DNA of 64,000 nt from NCBI GenBank assembly GCA_934630705.1, contig CAKTWP010000006.1, forward strand, positions 93,912 through 157,911, in the 5' to 3' direction. The DNA is from an uncultured Clostridia bacterium. Lineage in GTDB: Bacteria; Bacillota; Clostridia; Christensenellales; Aristaeellaceae. This document shows positions 1 to 7,368 of this stretch, in pieces; position 1 is the first letter of the stretch, and each line of letters starts with the position of its first letter. The translations under genes were made by a program, and so were the position numbers. Under the pieces are notes generated by a model. The model was not told the origin of the DNA, did not search any database, and saw nothing but the letters and a program-made list of their open reading frames with translations.

Positions 1-694
1 TTTTGTCCAGCACGGCCGTGCCCTGATGCATCATCAGCAGCCGGTCGCCATATTCCAGGGCGTAGCGCAGATTATGGGTGACCATAATGGCGGTGAGCTG
101 CTTTTCTTTGACGATCTGGTTGGTCAGGCGCATGATAATGTCCGCCGTTTTGGGATCCAGCGCGGCGGTATGCTCATCCAGAATCAGAAAGGAAATGGGG
201 GTCATGGTGCTCATGAGCAGGGCCAGGGCCTGACGCTGCCCCCCGGACAGGCTGCCCACCCGGCTTTCCAGCATGGTTTCCAGCCCCAGGTTCAGCGGCC
301 GCAGCAGCTCCTGATAATAGGGAATCCGCTTGCGATCCGTGCCCAGGCGCAGGTTGGAGGGCTTGCCCTTATGCTCGGCCAGCGAGAGGTTTTCCAGAAT
401 GGTCATGCTGCCGCAGGTGCCCATAGAGGGGTTTTGATACACCCGGCCGATCAGCCGGCTGCGGATATGCTCCTTTTCCTTGGTAATGTCCCGGCCATCC
501 ATGATTACCTTGCCGCTGTCCACCGGGATGGAGCCGCACAAAATATTCAGCAGCGAGGTTTTGCCCGAACCGTTGCTGCCCACCACGGACACGAACTGGC
601 CATCCGGGATGGACAGAGAAAAATCCTGAAACAGGGTTTTTTCCCGCACCGTGCCGGGGTTATAGGTCTTATGAATATGCGAAACCTCAAGCAT
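1..694 (-). CDS. ABC transporter ATP-binding protein, probable tryptophan importer (partial)
   Basis: Leftward reading frame of about 231 visible codons, cut by the window edge, so the C-terminus is missing. It is the nucleotide-binding subunit that powers uptake. Visible motifs are Walker A GSNGSGKT (residues 39-46), signature LSGGQ (149-153), Walker B LILDE (170-174) and the switch histidine in VTHN (about 207). The start ATG at 694 overlaps the end of the permease gene by 8 bases, so the two are translationally coupled. The set binding protein/permease/ATPase behind a T-box matches the TrpXYZ-type family known in Firmicutes. The substrate assignment is inferred from the T-box, not from this subunit. 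Confidence 0.85.
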   Translation of the reverse strand, partial: MLEVSHIHKTYNPGTVREKTLFQDFSLSIPDGQFVSVVGSNGSGKTSLLNILCGSIPVDSGKVIMDGRDITKEKEHIRSRLIGRVYQNPSMGTCGSMTILENLSLAEHKGKPSNLRLGTDRKRIPYYQELLRPLNLGLETMLESRVGSLSGGQRQALALLMSTMTPISFLILDEHTAALDPKTADIIMRLTNQIVKEKQLTAIMVTHNLRYALEYGDRLLMMHQGTAVLDK

Positions 695-1589
695 GCTTCT
701 TGGCCCCCTTTTTCTGGATCAGGCTGGTGCACAGAATCAGCAGGAACAGGGCGGAGGTGATCAGCTTCAGATCGCTGGCACCCAGGCCGCAGGCAATGGC
801 CAGCGAAACGCACATTTTGTAAATCACTGCGCCCACGATCACCGCCGTGGTATTTTTCACAAAGCTCAGCTTGCCCAGCAGATTCATGCCGATGATGACG
901 CTGGCCAGGCCCAGCACCATCGCGCCGGTGCCCATGGAGATTTCAAACATCCGCTGCTGCTGGCAGAGCACCCCGCCGCTGAGGGCGGCCAATGCGTTGG
1001 CGATCATCAGGCCCACGATTTTGACCGTGCCCTTGTCCTTGGCCAGAGCGGTGACCACCGTTTCATTATCGCCCACGGCCCGGAGCAGATAGCCTGCCCG
1101 GGTTTTCATGAATCCATCCAGCAGCAGCTTCACAATCAGCACCACTGCCGCCGCCAGAATCAGCGTGGAAGCCGCGGCGGGCAGGCCATCGGCCACGGGA
1201 TTATTCCGAAACAGGGTGACGGCCTTCCGGGGGATAGACACCAGCGCGCTGCCCCCGGCGATATGCAGATTCACGGAATACAGAGCCGTCATCATGATAA
1301 TGCCGGAAAACAGATCCCGCACCCGGAGCTTCACATGGATCAGCCCGGTGCACAGCCCGGCCGCCGCGCCGGACAGCGCCGCCAGCAGCAGTGCCAGCAG
1401 CGGGTGCATGCCGTTGACCACCAGCACCGTGGATATCGCGCCGCCCAGCGGGAAGGAGCCGTCCACCGTCAGATCCGGGAAATCCAGAATGGAATAGGTG
1501 ATCAAAATGCCCAGCGCCAGCAGGGCGTAAATCAGGCCCTGCTCCAGCGTGCTGGGCAAAGCGTTTGCAAAGTTCGCCAGAATGGACAT
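687..1589 (-). CDS. ABC transporter permease, probable tryptophan importer
   Basis: 300-residue integral membrane protein with about eight hydrophobic segments, of the BcrD/TrpY-like permease class; the motif DFPDLTVDGSFPLGG near residue 40 is typical of this class. It forms the membrane channel for the ATPase downstream and the binding protein upstream. I chose ATG at 1589 because GAAAGGG lies 8 bases upstream; a TTG two codons earlier is a worse fit. It overlaps the ATPase start by 8 bases. A strong hairpin lies in the 82-base gap to the binding-protein gene. Substrate (tryptophan) is inferred from the leader RNA. Confidence 0.85.
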   Translation of the reverse strand: MSILANFANALPSTLEQGLIYALLALGILITYSILDFPDLTVDGSFPLGGAISTVLVVNGMHPLLALLLAALSGAAAGLCTGLIHVKLRVRDLFSGIIMMTALYSVNLHIAGGSALVSIPRKAVTLFRNNPVADGLPAAASTLILAAAVVLIVKLLLDGFMKTRAGYLLRAVGDNETVVTALAKDKGTVKIVGLMIANALAALSGGVLCQQQRMFEISMGTGAMVLGLASVIIGMNLLGKLSFVKNTTAVIVGAVIYKMCVSLAIACGLGASDLKLITSALFLLILCTSLIQKKGAKKHA

Positions 1590-1617
1590 GTTCAAAACCC
1601 TTTCTTTTCAAAACGCC

Positions 1618-1655
1618 GCTTTGCGGGAGCAGACCAGTCCCCGCTCCCGCAAAGC
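1618..1655 (-). promoter_or_regulatory. intra-operon hairpin between binding-protein and permease genes
   Basis: Perfect 13-bp inverted repeat (GCTTTGCGGGAGC and its complement, 1618-1630 and 1643-1655) with a 12-base loop, lying between the stop of the binding-protein gene and the permease ribosome site. No run of T follows, so it looks like an mRNA-stabilising or partial attenuation hairpin, which would help make excess binding protein. Confidence 0.6.
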
Positions 1656-1671
1656 ACGATTTTATTTGCGA

Positions 1672-2643
1672 TTATTCCGCCATATCCGTGGCCGTGGCCA
1701 GCATGGCTTCGGGAATCGTCACGCCCAGCTCCTGGCAGGCGGCACTGTTGATGTAAACGGCGCTTTCGCTCACCTGCAGATAGGGAATTTCCTGCGCGTT
1801 TTCCCCGTCCAGCACCCGCGCAGCCAGCAGCCCCGTGTCATAGCCCAGCTTCACATAATCCAGCCCCACCGCAGCCACGCAGCCCAGCGTCACCTGCTCC
1901 ACCTCGCTGCCGAACACCGGCTTGCCTTCGCCGTCCGCTTCGTCCAGCACCACATCCAGATACTGCACCACCGTGTTGTCCGTGAGCATGCACAGGCAAT
2001 CCACCTGGGGGAGAAGCACCGGCAGGGCCAGGGCGATGTCCGCGCCGGTAGCGATGCCCTTATCCACGATCTCAAAGCCAAACGCCGCAGCCTGATCCTG
2101 ATACTGTTTGAGCTGCACCTGGCTGTTGGTTTCGCCAATGGTGTAGAGGATGCCGATCTTTGTGGCCTCGGGCAGCAGATCTCGGATGGCCTGCAGCTGG
2201 AAGGAGATGGGCAGCAGATCGCTGGAGCCGGTCACATTGCCTTCACCGGTGCCATCCTCCTTGGCCAGCCCTGCTTCCACGGGAGCGGACACGGCGGTGT
2301 ACACCACCGGAACCTTGTCCTCCGCCGCATTGAATGCGCACACGGCCATAGGCGTGGCGATGGCGCAGATCAAATCCACATTGTTATCCGCAAAGCTGCT
2401 GGCAATGGAAGCGGCTGTGCCCATATCCGCCTGGGCGTTCTGATAAACCACAGTCAGGTTTTCGCCCTCCACGTATCCGCCTGCGGCCAGGCCCTGCAAA
2501 AAGCCTTCCCGGCAGTTATCCAGGGAACCATGCACCGCGAACTGGGCAACGCCCACGGTCACGTCCTTTTTTTCCTCCGCCATCGCGCAGGAGAGAGACA
2601 GGGCCAGCACCAGACACATCATCATCGCAACGAACTTTTTCAT
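1672..2643 (-). CDS. ABC transporter substrate-binding protein (TrpX-like)
   Basis: 323-residue secreted binding protein of the ABC_sub_bind family (COG2984 type). It starts MKKFVAMMM and has a hydrophobic signal segment followed by CAMA-EE, read here as a signal-peptidase site; the cysteine does not sit in a good lipobox, so lipoprotein processing is uncertain. Phrases such as GILYTIGE and KPVFGSE fit the two-lobed fold. ATG at 2643 is preceded by GGAGG at a normal distance; the longer frame upstream runs into the T-box leader and is not coding. It is the first gene of the transporter operon, so its dose is set by the T-box. Confidence 0.85.
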   Translation of the reverse strand: MKKFVAMMMCLVLALSLSCAMAEEKKDVTVGVAQFAVHGSLDNCREGFLQGLAAGGYVEGENLTVVYQNAQADMGTAASIASSFADNNVDLICAIATPMAVCAFNAAEDKVPVVYTAVSAPVEAGLAKEDGTGEGNVTGSSDLLPISFQLQAIRDLLPEATKIGILYTIGETNSQVQLKQYQDQAAAFGFEIVDKGIATGADIALALPVLLPQVDCLCMLTDNTVVQYLDVVLDEADGEGKPVFGSEVEQVTLGCVAAVGLDYVKLGYDTGLLAARVLDGENAQEIPYLQVSESAVYINSAACQELGVTIPEAMLATATDMAE

Positions 2644-2697
2644 GGGGAGACCTCCTTCAAAATAGAAAATTCTGATGGAGCATCGCTGAGCCGGGAA

Positions 2698-2994
2698 ATA
2701 AAAACGCCTCAAGCAATCTGCTTGAGGCGGATATTCCGCGGTACCACTCAACTTGACCTTTCGGCCCACTTTCTCCATATGCCATCACATATGCTGCCTT
2801 GATAACGGGCGCAGATCCCGTTGCTCCCTACTGAAAGAATCTTCCTGCACGAGAAGCCTCATGCCCTTCCATTCTTCCTTTTCAGGAGCACCCTCAGAAG
2901 CCCATTCGGCGAAAATCCTTTTGCCGCGATCCCACCGCCCGCAGCTCTCTTGGAAAAGAACGCTTTCGCTTACTCTTCTTCCTCGCTGGTTTAC
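2698..2994 (-). promoter_or_regulatory. T-box riboswitch leader, probably tryptophan-specific
   Basis: Leftward leader. It carries Stem I elements (AAGAGTA, AGAGAG, GGTGGGA), the T-box core GAGTGGTACCGCGG (2736-2749) and an intrinsic terminator with 10-bp arms CGCCTCAAGC/GCTTGAGGCG (2705-2729) followed by T's. In the expected specifier loop the sequence reads GAA-TGG at 2902-2907, so the likely specifier codon is UGG (2902-2904), giving tryptophan. Uncharged tRNA would bind and let transcription enter the transporter operon. The core and terminator are clear; the specifier is a hand reading without a folded model. Confidence 0.88.
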
Positions 2995-3000
2995 GTCATC

Positions 3001-3029
3001 ATGATAATCCGCTTTTCACGGTTTGTCAA
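3001..3029 (-). promoter_or_regulatory. promoter of the T-box transporter operon
   Basis: TTGACA (3024-3029) and TATCAT (3001-3006) separated by 17 bases on the minus strand, placed just ahead of Stem I of the T-box. Perfect -35 and near-consensus -10. Confidence 0.8.
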
Positions 3030-3075
3030 CCCGTTTTTTTGTTTTTCATTTGTTTTTTACTGCAGCGAAAGCCGG

Positions 3076-4326
3076 TCAATCCAGCTGCAGGCAACCGTTC
3101 TTTTCCATCTGCTCCAGCGCCTTTTGCAGCGCCAGCTTGCCATGGACATAGGTGAGCCCGCCCTGCATATATACCGTGTAGGGTGCGCGCATGGGCCCAT
3201 CGGCAGACAGCTCGATCGACGCGCCGGACACGAACGTCCCCGCCGCCATAATCACCTGATCTTCATACCCGGGCATATCCCAGGGCTCGGGCACGGCGCT
3301 GCCGTCAATGGGGGAGGCGGCCTGGATGCCCTGGCAGAAGGCGATCATCCGCTCCGGCGCGCCCATTTCAATGGCCTGAATGATGTCGGCCCGGGGCGCA
3401 TCCCAGGCGGGGGTGGTTTTCATGCCCAGCAGCGCAAACACCCGGGCGGTGAGAATGGCGGTTTTCAGCGCCTGCACCACCGTGTGGGGGGCCATGAACA
3501 GGCCCTGATAGAAGGGCTGATAGCTGGCTGCATAGCTGCCCACTTCCCGGCCCAGCCCCGGGGCAGTCAGCCGGGCTTCGATGCGCCCGATGGCCCGGTT
3601 CGTGCCCGCCAGATAGGCGCCGGTGGGGGCCAGGCCGCCGCCGGGATTCTTAATCAGGCTGCCCACGCACACGTCCGCGCCGAAATGCGTCGGCTCGTTT
3701 TCGCAGATAAATTCGCCATAGCAGTTATCCACCATCACGAACACATCCGGCCGCGCGGCATGCACCGCGTCAATGACGGCCTTCATTTCATGGGGCTGCA
3801 GGGAGGCGCGCCAGGCATAGCCCCGGCTGCGCTGAATGAGCACTACCCGGGTATTGGGCCGCAGGGCGGCAAGCACCGCGTCCACATCGATGGCGGATTG
3901 ATTGTCCTTCATCTCCACCTGGGAATATGCCACCTGCATTTCCTTGAGCGATCCCACGGCATTGCCCGTGATGCCGATCACGGTTTCCATGGTGTCATAA
4001 GGAGAGCCGGTGGCGGACAGCAAATGATCCCCGGGCAGCAGCAGCCCGAACAGGCACAGGCTCAGCGCCGCCGTGCCGCAGGCGATGGAGGGACGCACGA
4101 TGGCGGCCTCCGTGCCAAACAGCCGGGCAAACACCCGCTCCAGCGCGTCCCGGCCCACATCGTCATAGCCATAGCCCGTGGTGGGGGCAAAATGGCGCAG
4201 ACCAATATCCTCCTGATGGAATGCGTCCAGCACCCGCTTTGTGGCCTTCATTTCGTTTTCTTCCAGCGCCGCGAACCGGGGCTGGCAATCCTGCTCCGCC
4301 TGGCGAAGCAACTGCGCGATGGTCAT
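3076..4326 (-). CDS. ynbB: PLP-dependent aluminium-resistance/methionine gamma-lyase-like protein (YnbB family)
   Basis: 416-residue fold-type I PLP enzyme of the family named after aluminium resistance, related to cystathionine lyases; its true substrate is not established. The lysine in SLIKNPGGG is the likely Schiff-base residue, and FAPTTGYGYDD near residue 45 and VMVDNCYGEF in the middle are family hallmarks. It overlaps miaA by 4 bases (ATGA) and is the last gene of the long operon. The same pairing with miaA is seen in Bacilli and Clostridia. Length is normal. The symbol follows the Bacillus name for this family. Confidence 0.85.
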   Translation of the reverse strand: MTIAQLLRQAEQDCQPRFAALEENEMKATKRVLDAFHQEDIGLRHFAPTTGYGYDDVGRDALERVFARLFGTEAAIVRPSIACGTAALSLCLFGLLLPGDHLLSATGSPYDTMETVIGITGNAVGSLKEMQVAYSQVEMKDNQSAIDVDAVLAALRPNTRVVLIQRSRGYAWRASLQPHEMKAVIDAVHAARPDVFVMVDNCYGEFICENEPTHFGADVCVGSLIKNPGGGLAPTGAYLAGTNRAIGRIEARLTAPGLGREVGSYAASYQPFYQGLFMAPHTVVQALKTAILTARVFALLGMKTTPAWDAPRADIIQAIEMGAPERMIAFCQGIQAASPIDGSAVPEPWDMPGYEDQVIMAAGTFVSGASIELSADGPMRAPYTVYMQGGLTYVHGKLALQKALEQMEKNGCLQLD

Positions 4327-5258
4327 GTTTCTTCCTCCGATAAATCATTCTTGCAGATCATATCTGCCGCGTCTGCAATGGACAGACCGTGGGATGCATC
4401 GATCCAATGGATGCGTTCATCCCGCTGAAACCAGGTCAACTGCCGCTTGGCGAAATGCCGGGTGCGAAGCTGAATCTGCGCTGCAGCTTCCGGCAGGGGC
4501 ATTTTCCCCGCAATCACAGGCACCAGCTCCTTATAGCCCAGCCCCTGCATGGACTGCGCGTCCGGGGATACGCCGCTGTGCAGCAGCCCTTTTACTTCTT
4601 CCGTCAATCCGTCCCGAATCATCTGGATGACCCGGCGGTTCACCCGGTCATAGAGCACATCCCGGGGCCAGGCGATGGCGTAGAGCCGGAAATCATAGGG
4701 GGAATCCTCAGGGCCGGGCATCTGCTGCGCGGACAGGGGCTTGCCCGTCAGAACGACCACTTCCAGCGCCCGGATCACCCGGCGCAGATCATTGGGGTGT
4801 AGCCGTTCGGCGGACACGGGATCCTGCGCCTGCAGCAGGGCATGCACGGCTTCGTTGCCCTTCTCCCGGGCCAGGGCGTGGTACTGGCTGCGCAGGGCTT
4901 CGTCCCCTGGCACCGTGCCGAAATCCATGGGCAGGGACAGGGCCTGCAAATATAAACCCGTGCCACCCACCAGGATAGGAACAGATACCTGATCGATCAC
5001 GTTTCGGGCGCGCTCAGCATATTGCGTCACGGAAAACGTGTCGGTGGGCTCGATCAGATCCAGCAGATGATGGGGAACCAGCGCCTGCTCGGCAGGGGTG
5101 GGCTTGGCGGTGCCAATGTCCATGCGACGATAAATCTGCATGGAATCCATGCACAGAATTTCGCCGCCAAGCCGCTGGGCAACCTCCAGAGACAGGGCTG
5201 TTTTCCCGCTGGCGGTGGGGCCCACCAGGCCGATCACGCGTTTTTTGCTTGCGTTCAT
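4323..5258 (-). CDS. miaA: tRNA dimethylallyltransferase MiaA
   Basis: 311 residues, normal length. It transfers dimethylallyl from DMAPP to A37 of tRNAs reading codons that start with U, which is the substrate for MiaB encoded in the same operon. Walker-like loop GPTASGKT (13-20), then DSMQIYRRMDIGTAKP (about 38-53), which carries the catalytic aspartate region. It starts 10 bases after the mutL stop and overlaps the next gene by 4 bases, so it is tightly coupled. ATG at 5258 is kept: the P-loop would be broken by any later start. Confidence 0.95.
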   Translation of the reverse strand: MNASKKRVIGLVGPTASGKTALSLEVAQRLGGEILCMDSMQIYRRMDIGTAKPTPAEQALVPHHLLDLIEPTDTFSVTQYAERARNVIDQVSVPILVGGTGLYLQALSLPMDFGTVPGDEALRSQYHALAREKGNEAVHALLQAQDPVSAERLHPNDLRRVIRALEVVVLTGKPLSAQQMPGPEDSPYDFRLYAIAWPRDVLYDRVNRRVIQMIRDGLTEEVKGLLHSGVSPDAQSMQGLGYKELVPVIAGKMPLPEAAAQIQLRTRHFAKRQLTWFQRDERIHWIDASHGLSIADAADMICKNDLSEEET

Positions 5259-5268
5259 CAGCCGGCCC

Positions 5269-7359
5269 TCATCCCTGAATGCGCCGGAAGCGCTTGTCCA
5301 ATTCCGTGTGAGTCAGCTGCACCATCAGCGGCCTGCCATGGGGGCAGGTGGGCGTCACTTTCTGTTCGATCACATCGCGAATCAGCTGGATTACGCTGGC
5401 CTCCGGCAGCCGTTCGCCCCCCTTCACCGCATGCTTGCAGGCCATTTGAATCACCCGCTGGGTGCGGTCGATCAGGGAAGCGGAGCCGGTGGCAATCAGC
5501 TCATCCAACGCTTCCATCAAGCACTTTTCGGCCTGTGGCTGGCCCAGCACGATGGGTACGCCCCGGAGCTGCACGCTGTCGTCTCCGAAAGGCGCCAGAT
5601 CGAATCCAGCATTTTTGAGGGCTTCCTGGTTCTCTTCAAAGGCGGCGTATTCAGCCTTGGAAAGATTCACAATCAGCGGAATCAGCAGCGCCTGGGACGC
5701 GGGAGCCGTGGCCGTTTCGCGCATGAATTTCTCATACAGCAGCCGCTCATGCACCGCATGCTGATCGCTCAGCACCAGCATGTCGCCGTACTCCATGATG
5801 ATATACGTATTAAACGCGATGCCGATAATCCGCAGGGGCGTCTGCTGAAAACGGGCGGCCACCTGCGCGTCCTCCACCTGGGCGATTTCCGGCGGATCGG
5901 GCAGCAGGGAGGGCTGGGCAACAGCGGGGGAAGCTTCTGCCAGCGGCTTTTTTTCATCCGCGTTTTCCGGCATTTGCGCCGGCTGGGCGGGGGAATCCTT
6001 TGGTTCTGTGTCCGCATGAGACGGACTAAAGGAGGAAAACGTTTTACTCACCGGCGGAATCTGCATGGACGCAGGCCGGGGCGGCAGAAGGCTTGCGCCG
6101 CTGTCCCGCAAAGCGGCGGGTTTGGCGGAAAGCGGGGGAAGCGGCATGGGCACCTTCTCATCGGTAACAGCGGAAGGGACGAATTTGGGCAGCTCCAGCC
6201 CATCCTCGGTAAAGGCGGAAACCCGGCTGGTGGCCGGCGGGGCCTTGACGGAAACGAAGCCCTCCGGCGGGGCGGCCGGCTCGGTCACCTTGATCTGGGC
6301 CGGTGCAGGCCGGGGCGGCTCCTTTTCCGGAGCCAGAAACATGGGCGGAATGGCGGGAGCCTGATTGGTCTGTTCCAGCGCTTCAAAAATGATGGTTTCT
6401 ACTGCGCTCTTTACGCCCCGTTCATCCTGAAACCGCACTTCCCATTTATTGGGATGCACGTTCACATCGGCATTTTCAAAGGGCATGGACAGATGCAGCA
6501 CGCACATGGGGAACCGGCCGATCATTACCCGCTGGCGGCAGGCGTTTTCCACAGCGCCGCTGAGAATCGGGCTTTTCATGGCCCGTCCATTGAGGAAGAA
6601 ATGCTGATGCGCGCGGTTTCCCCGGGCGGCGTCGCCCACCCCCACAAACCCGGACAGCGCCACGCCGTTCATATTTCCTTCCACCCGAGTGAGCAGCTTG
6701 AGCGTATCCATGCCGTAAACGCTCATGATCGCGCTGTCCAGCTTGCCATCCCCGGCGCTGAAATAAACCAGCTTCCCATCGGCCATAAACCGGAAGGACA
6801 CGCCGGGATGGGACAGGATCAGCCGGGCCATCAGTTCGCTGACGGCAGCGGTTTCCGCGGCGGGCTTTTTGAGGAATTTGCGGCGCACCGGGGCGTTATA
6901 AAACAGATCGCGGACGGTAAACGTGGTGCCCTCGGGGCAGGCCGCATCCTGCATGTCCATGATCACGCCGCCTTCATTGCGCACGGAAATGCCGCTGTCC
7001 TGATTGCGGGTGCGGGTGAGACAGGTGACCCTGCTTACCGCCGCAATGGAGGCCAGCGCTTCTCCCCGGAACCCCAGGGACTGCACACCGTACAGATCCG
7101 CCGCGCTGCGGATTTTGCTGGTGGCATGGCGGGCAAAGGCCAGGCGAATGTCCTCGGGCTGGATGCCGCTGCCGTTATCCGCCACCCGGAAGGAAGCCAG
7201 CCCGCCCTCACGGATGTTCACGGTGATGGCCGTGGCCCCAGCGTCCATGCTGTTTTCCACCAGCTCCTTGATGGCGGCGGCAGGCCGCTCCACCACCTCG
7301 CCCGCGGCAATCTGGCCGATCACCTCGGGGGGCAATTGATGAATACGCTTGATTTCCAT
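5269..7359 (-). CDS. mutL: DNA mismatch repair protein MutL
   Basis: 696 residues. The N-terminal GHKL ATPase has ELVENSMDAGAT, DNGSGI and GFRGEAL, followed by a long Pro/Ala-rich linker (about 330-500). The C-terminal domain carries the metal-dependent nicking motif DQHAVHERLLYE (DQHA-x2-E-x4-E), ACKHA and CPHGRP. MutL here is therefore an active endonuclease, as expected in bacteria without MutH. It nicks the new strand after MutS binds a mismatch. It sits 9 bases after mutS. The linker is rich in proline and varies freely in this family. Confidence 0.95.
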   Translation of the reverse strand: MEIKRIHQLPPEVIGQIAAGEVVERPAAAIKELVENSMDAGATAITVNIREGGLASFRVADNGSGIQPEDIRLAFARHATSKIRSAADLYGVQSLGFRGEALASIAAVSRVTCLTRTRNQDSGISVRNEGGVIMDMQDAACPEGTTFTVRDLFYNAPVRRKFLKKPAAETAAVSELMARLILSHPGVSFRFMADGKLVYFSAGDGKLDSAIMSVYGMDTLKLLTRVEGNMNGVALSGFVGVGDAARGNRAHQHFFLNGRAMKSPILSGAVENACRQRVMIGRFPMCVLHLSMPFENADVNVHPNKWEVRFQDERGVKSAVETIIFEALEQTNQAPAIPPMFLAPEKEPPRPAPAQIKVTEPAAPPEGFVSVKAPPATSRVSAFTEDGLELPKFVPSAVTDEKVPMPLPPLSAKPAALRDSGASLLPPRPASMQIPPVSKTFSSFSPSHADTEPKDSPAQPAQMPENADEKKPLAEASPAVAQPSLLPDPPEIAQVEDAQVAARFQQTPLRIIGIAFNTYIIMEYGDMLVLSDQHAVHERLLYEKFMRETATAPASQALLIPLIVNLSKAEYAAFEENQEALKNAGFDLAPFGDDSVQLRGVPIVLGQPQAEKCLMEALDELIATGSASLIDRTQRVIQMACKHAVKGGERLPEASVIQLIRDVIEQKVTPTCPHGRPLMVQLTHTELDKRFRRIQG

Positions 7360-7368
7360 GGATTCTCC

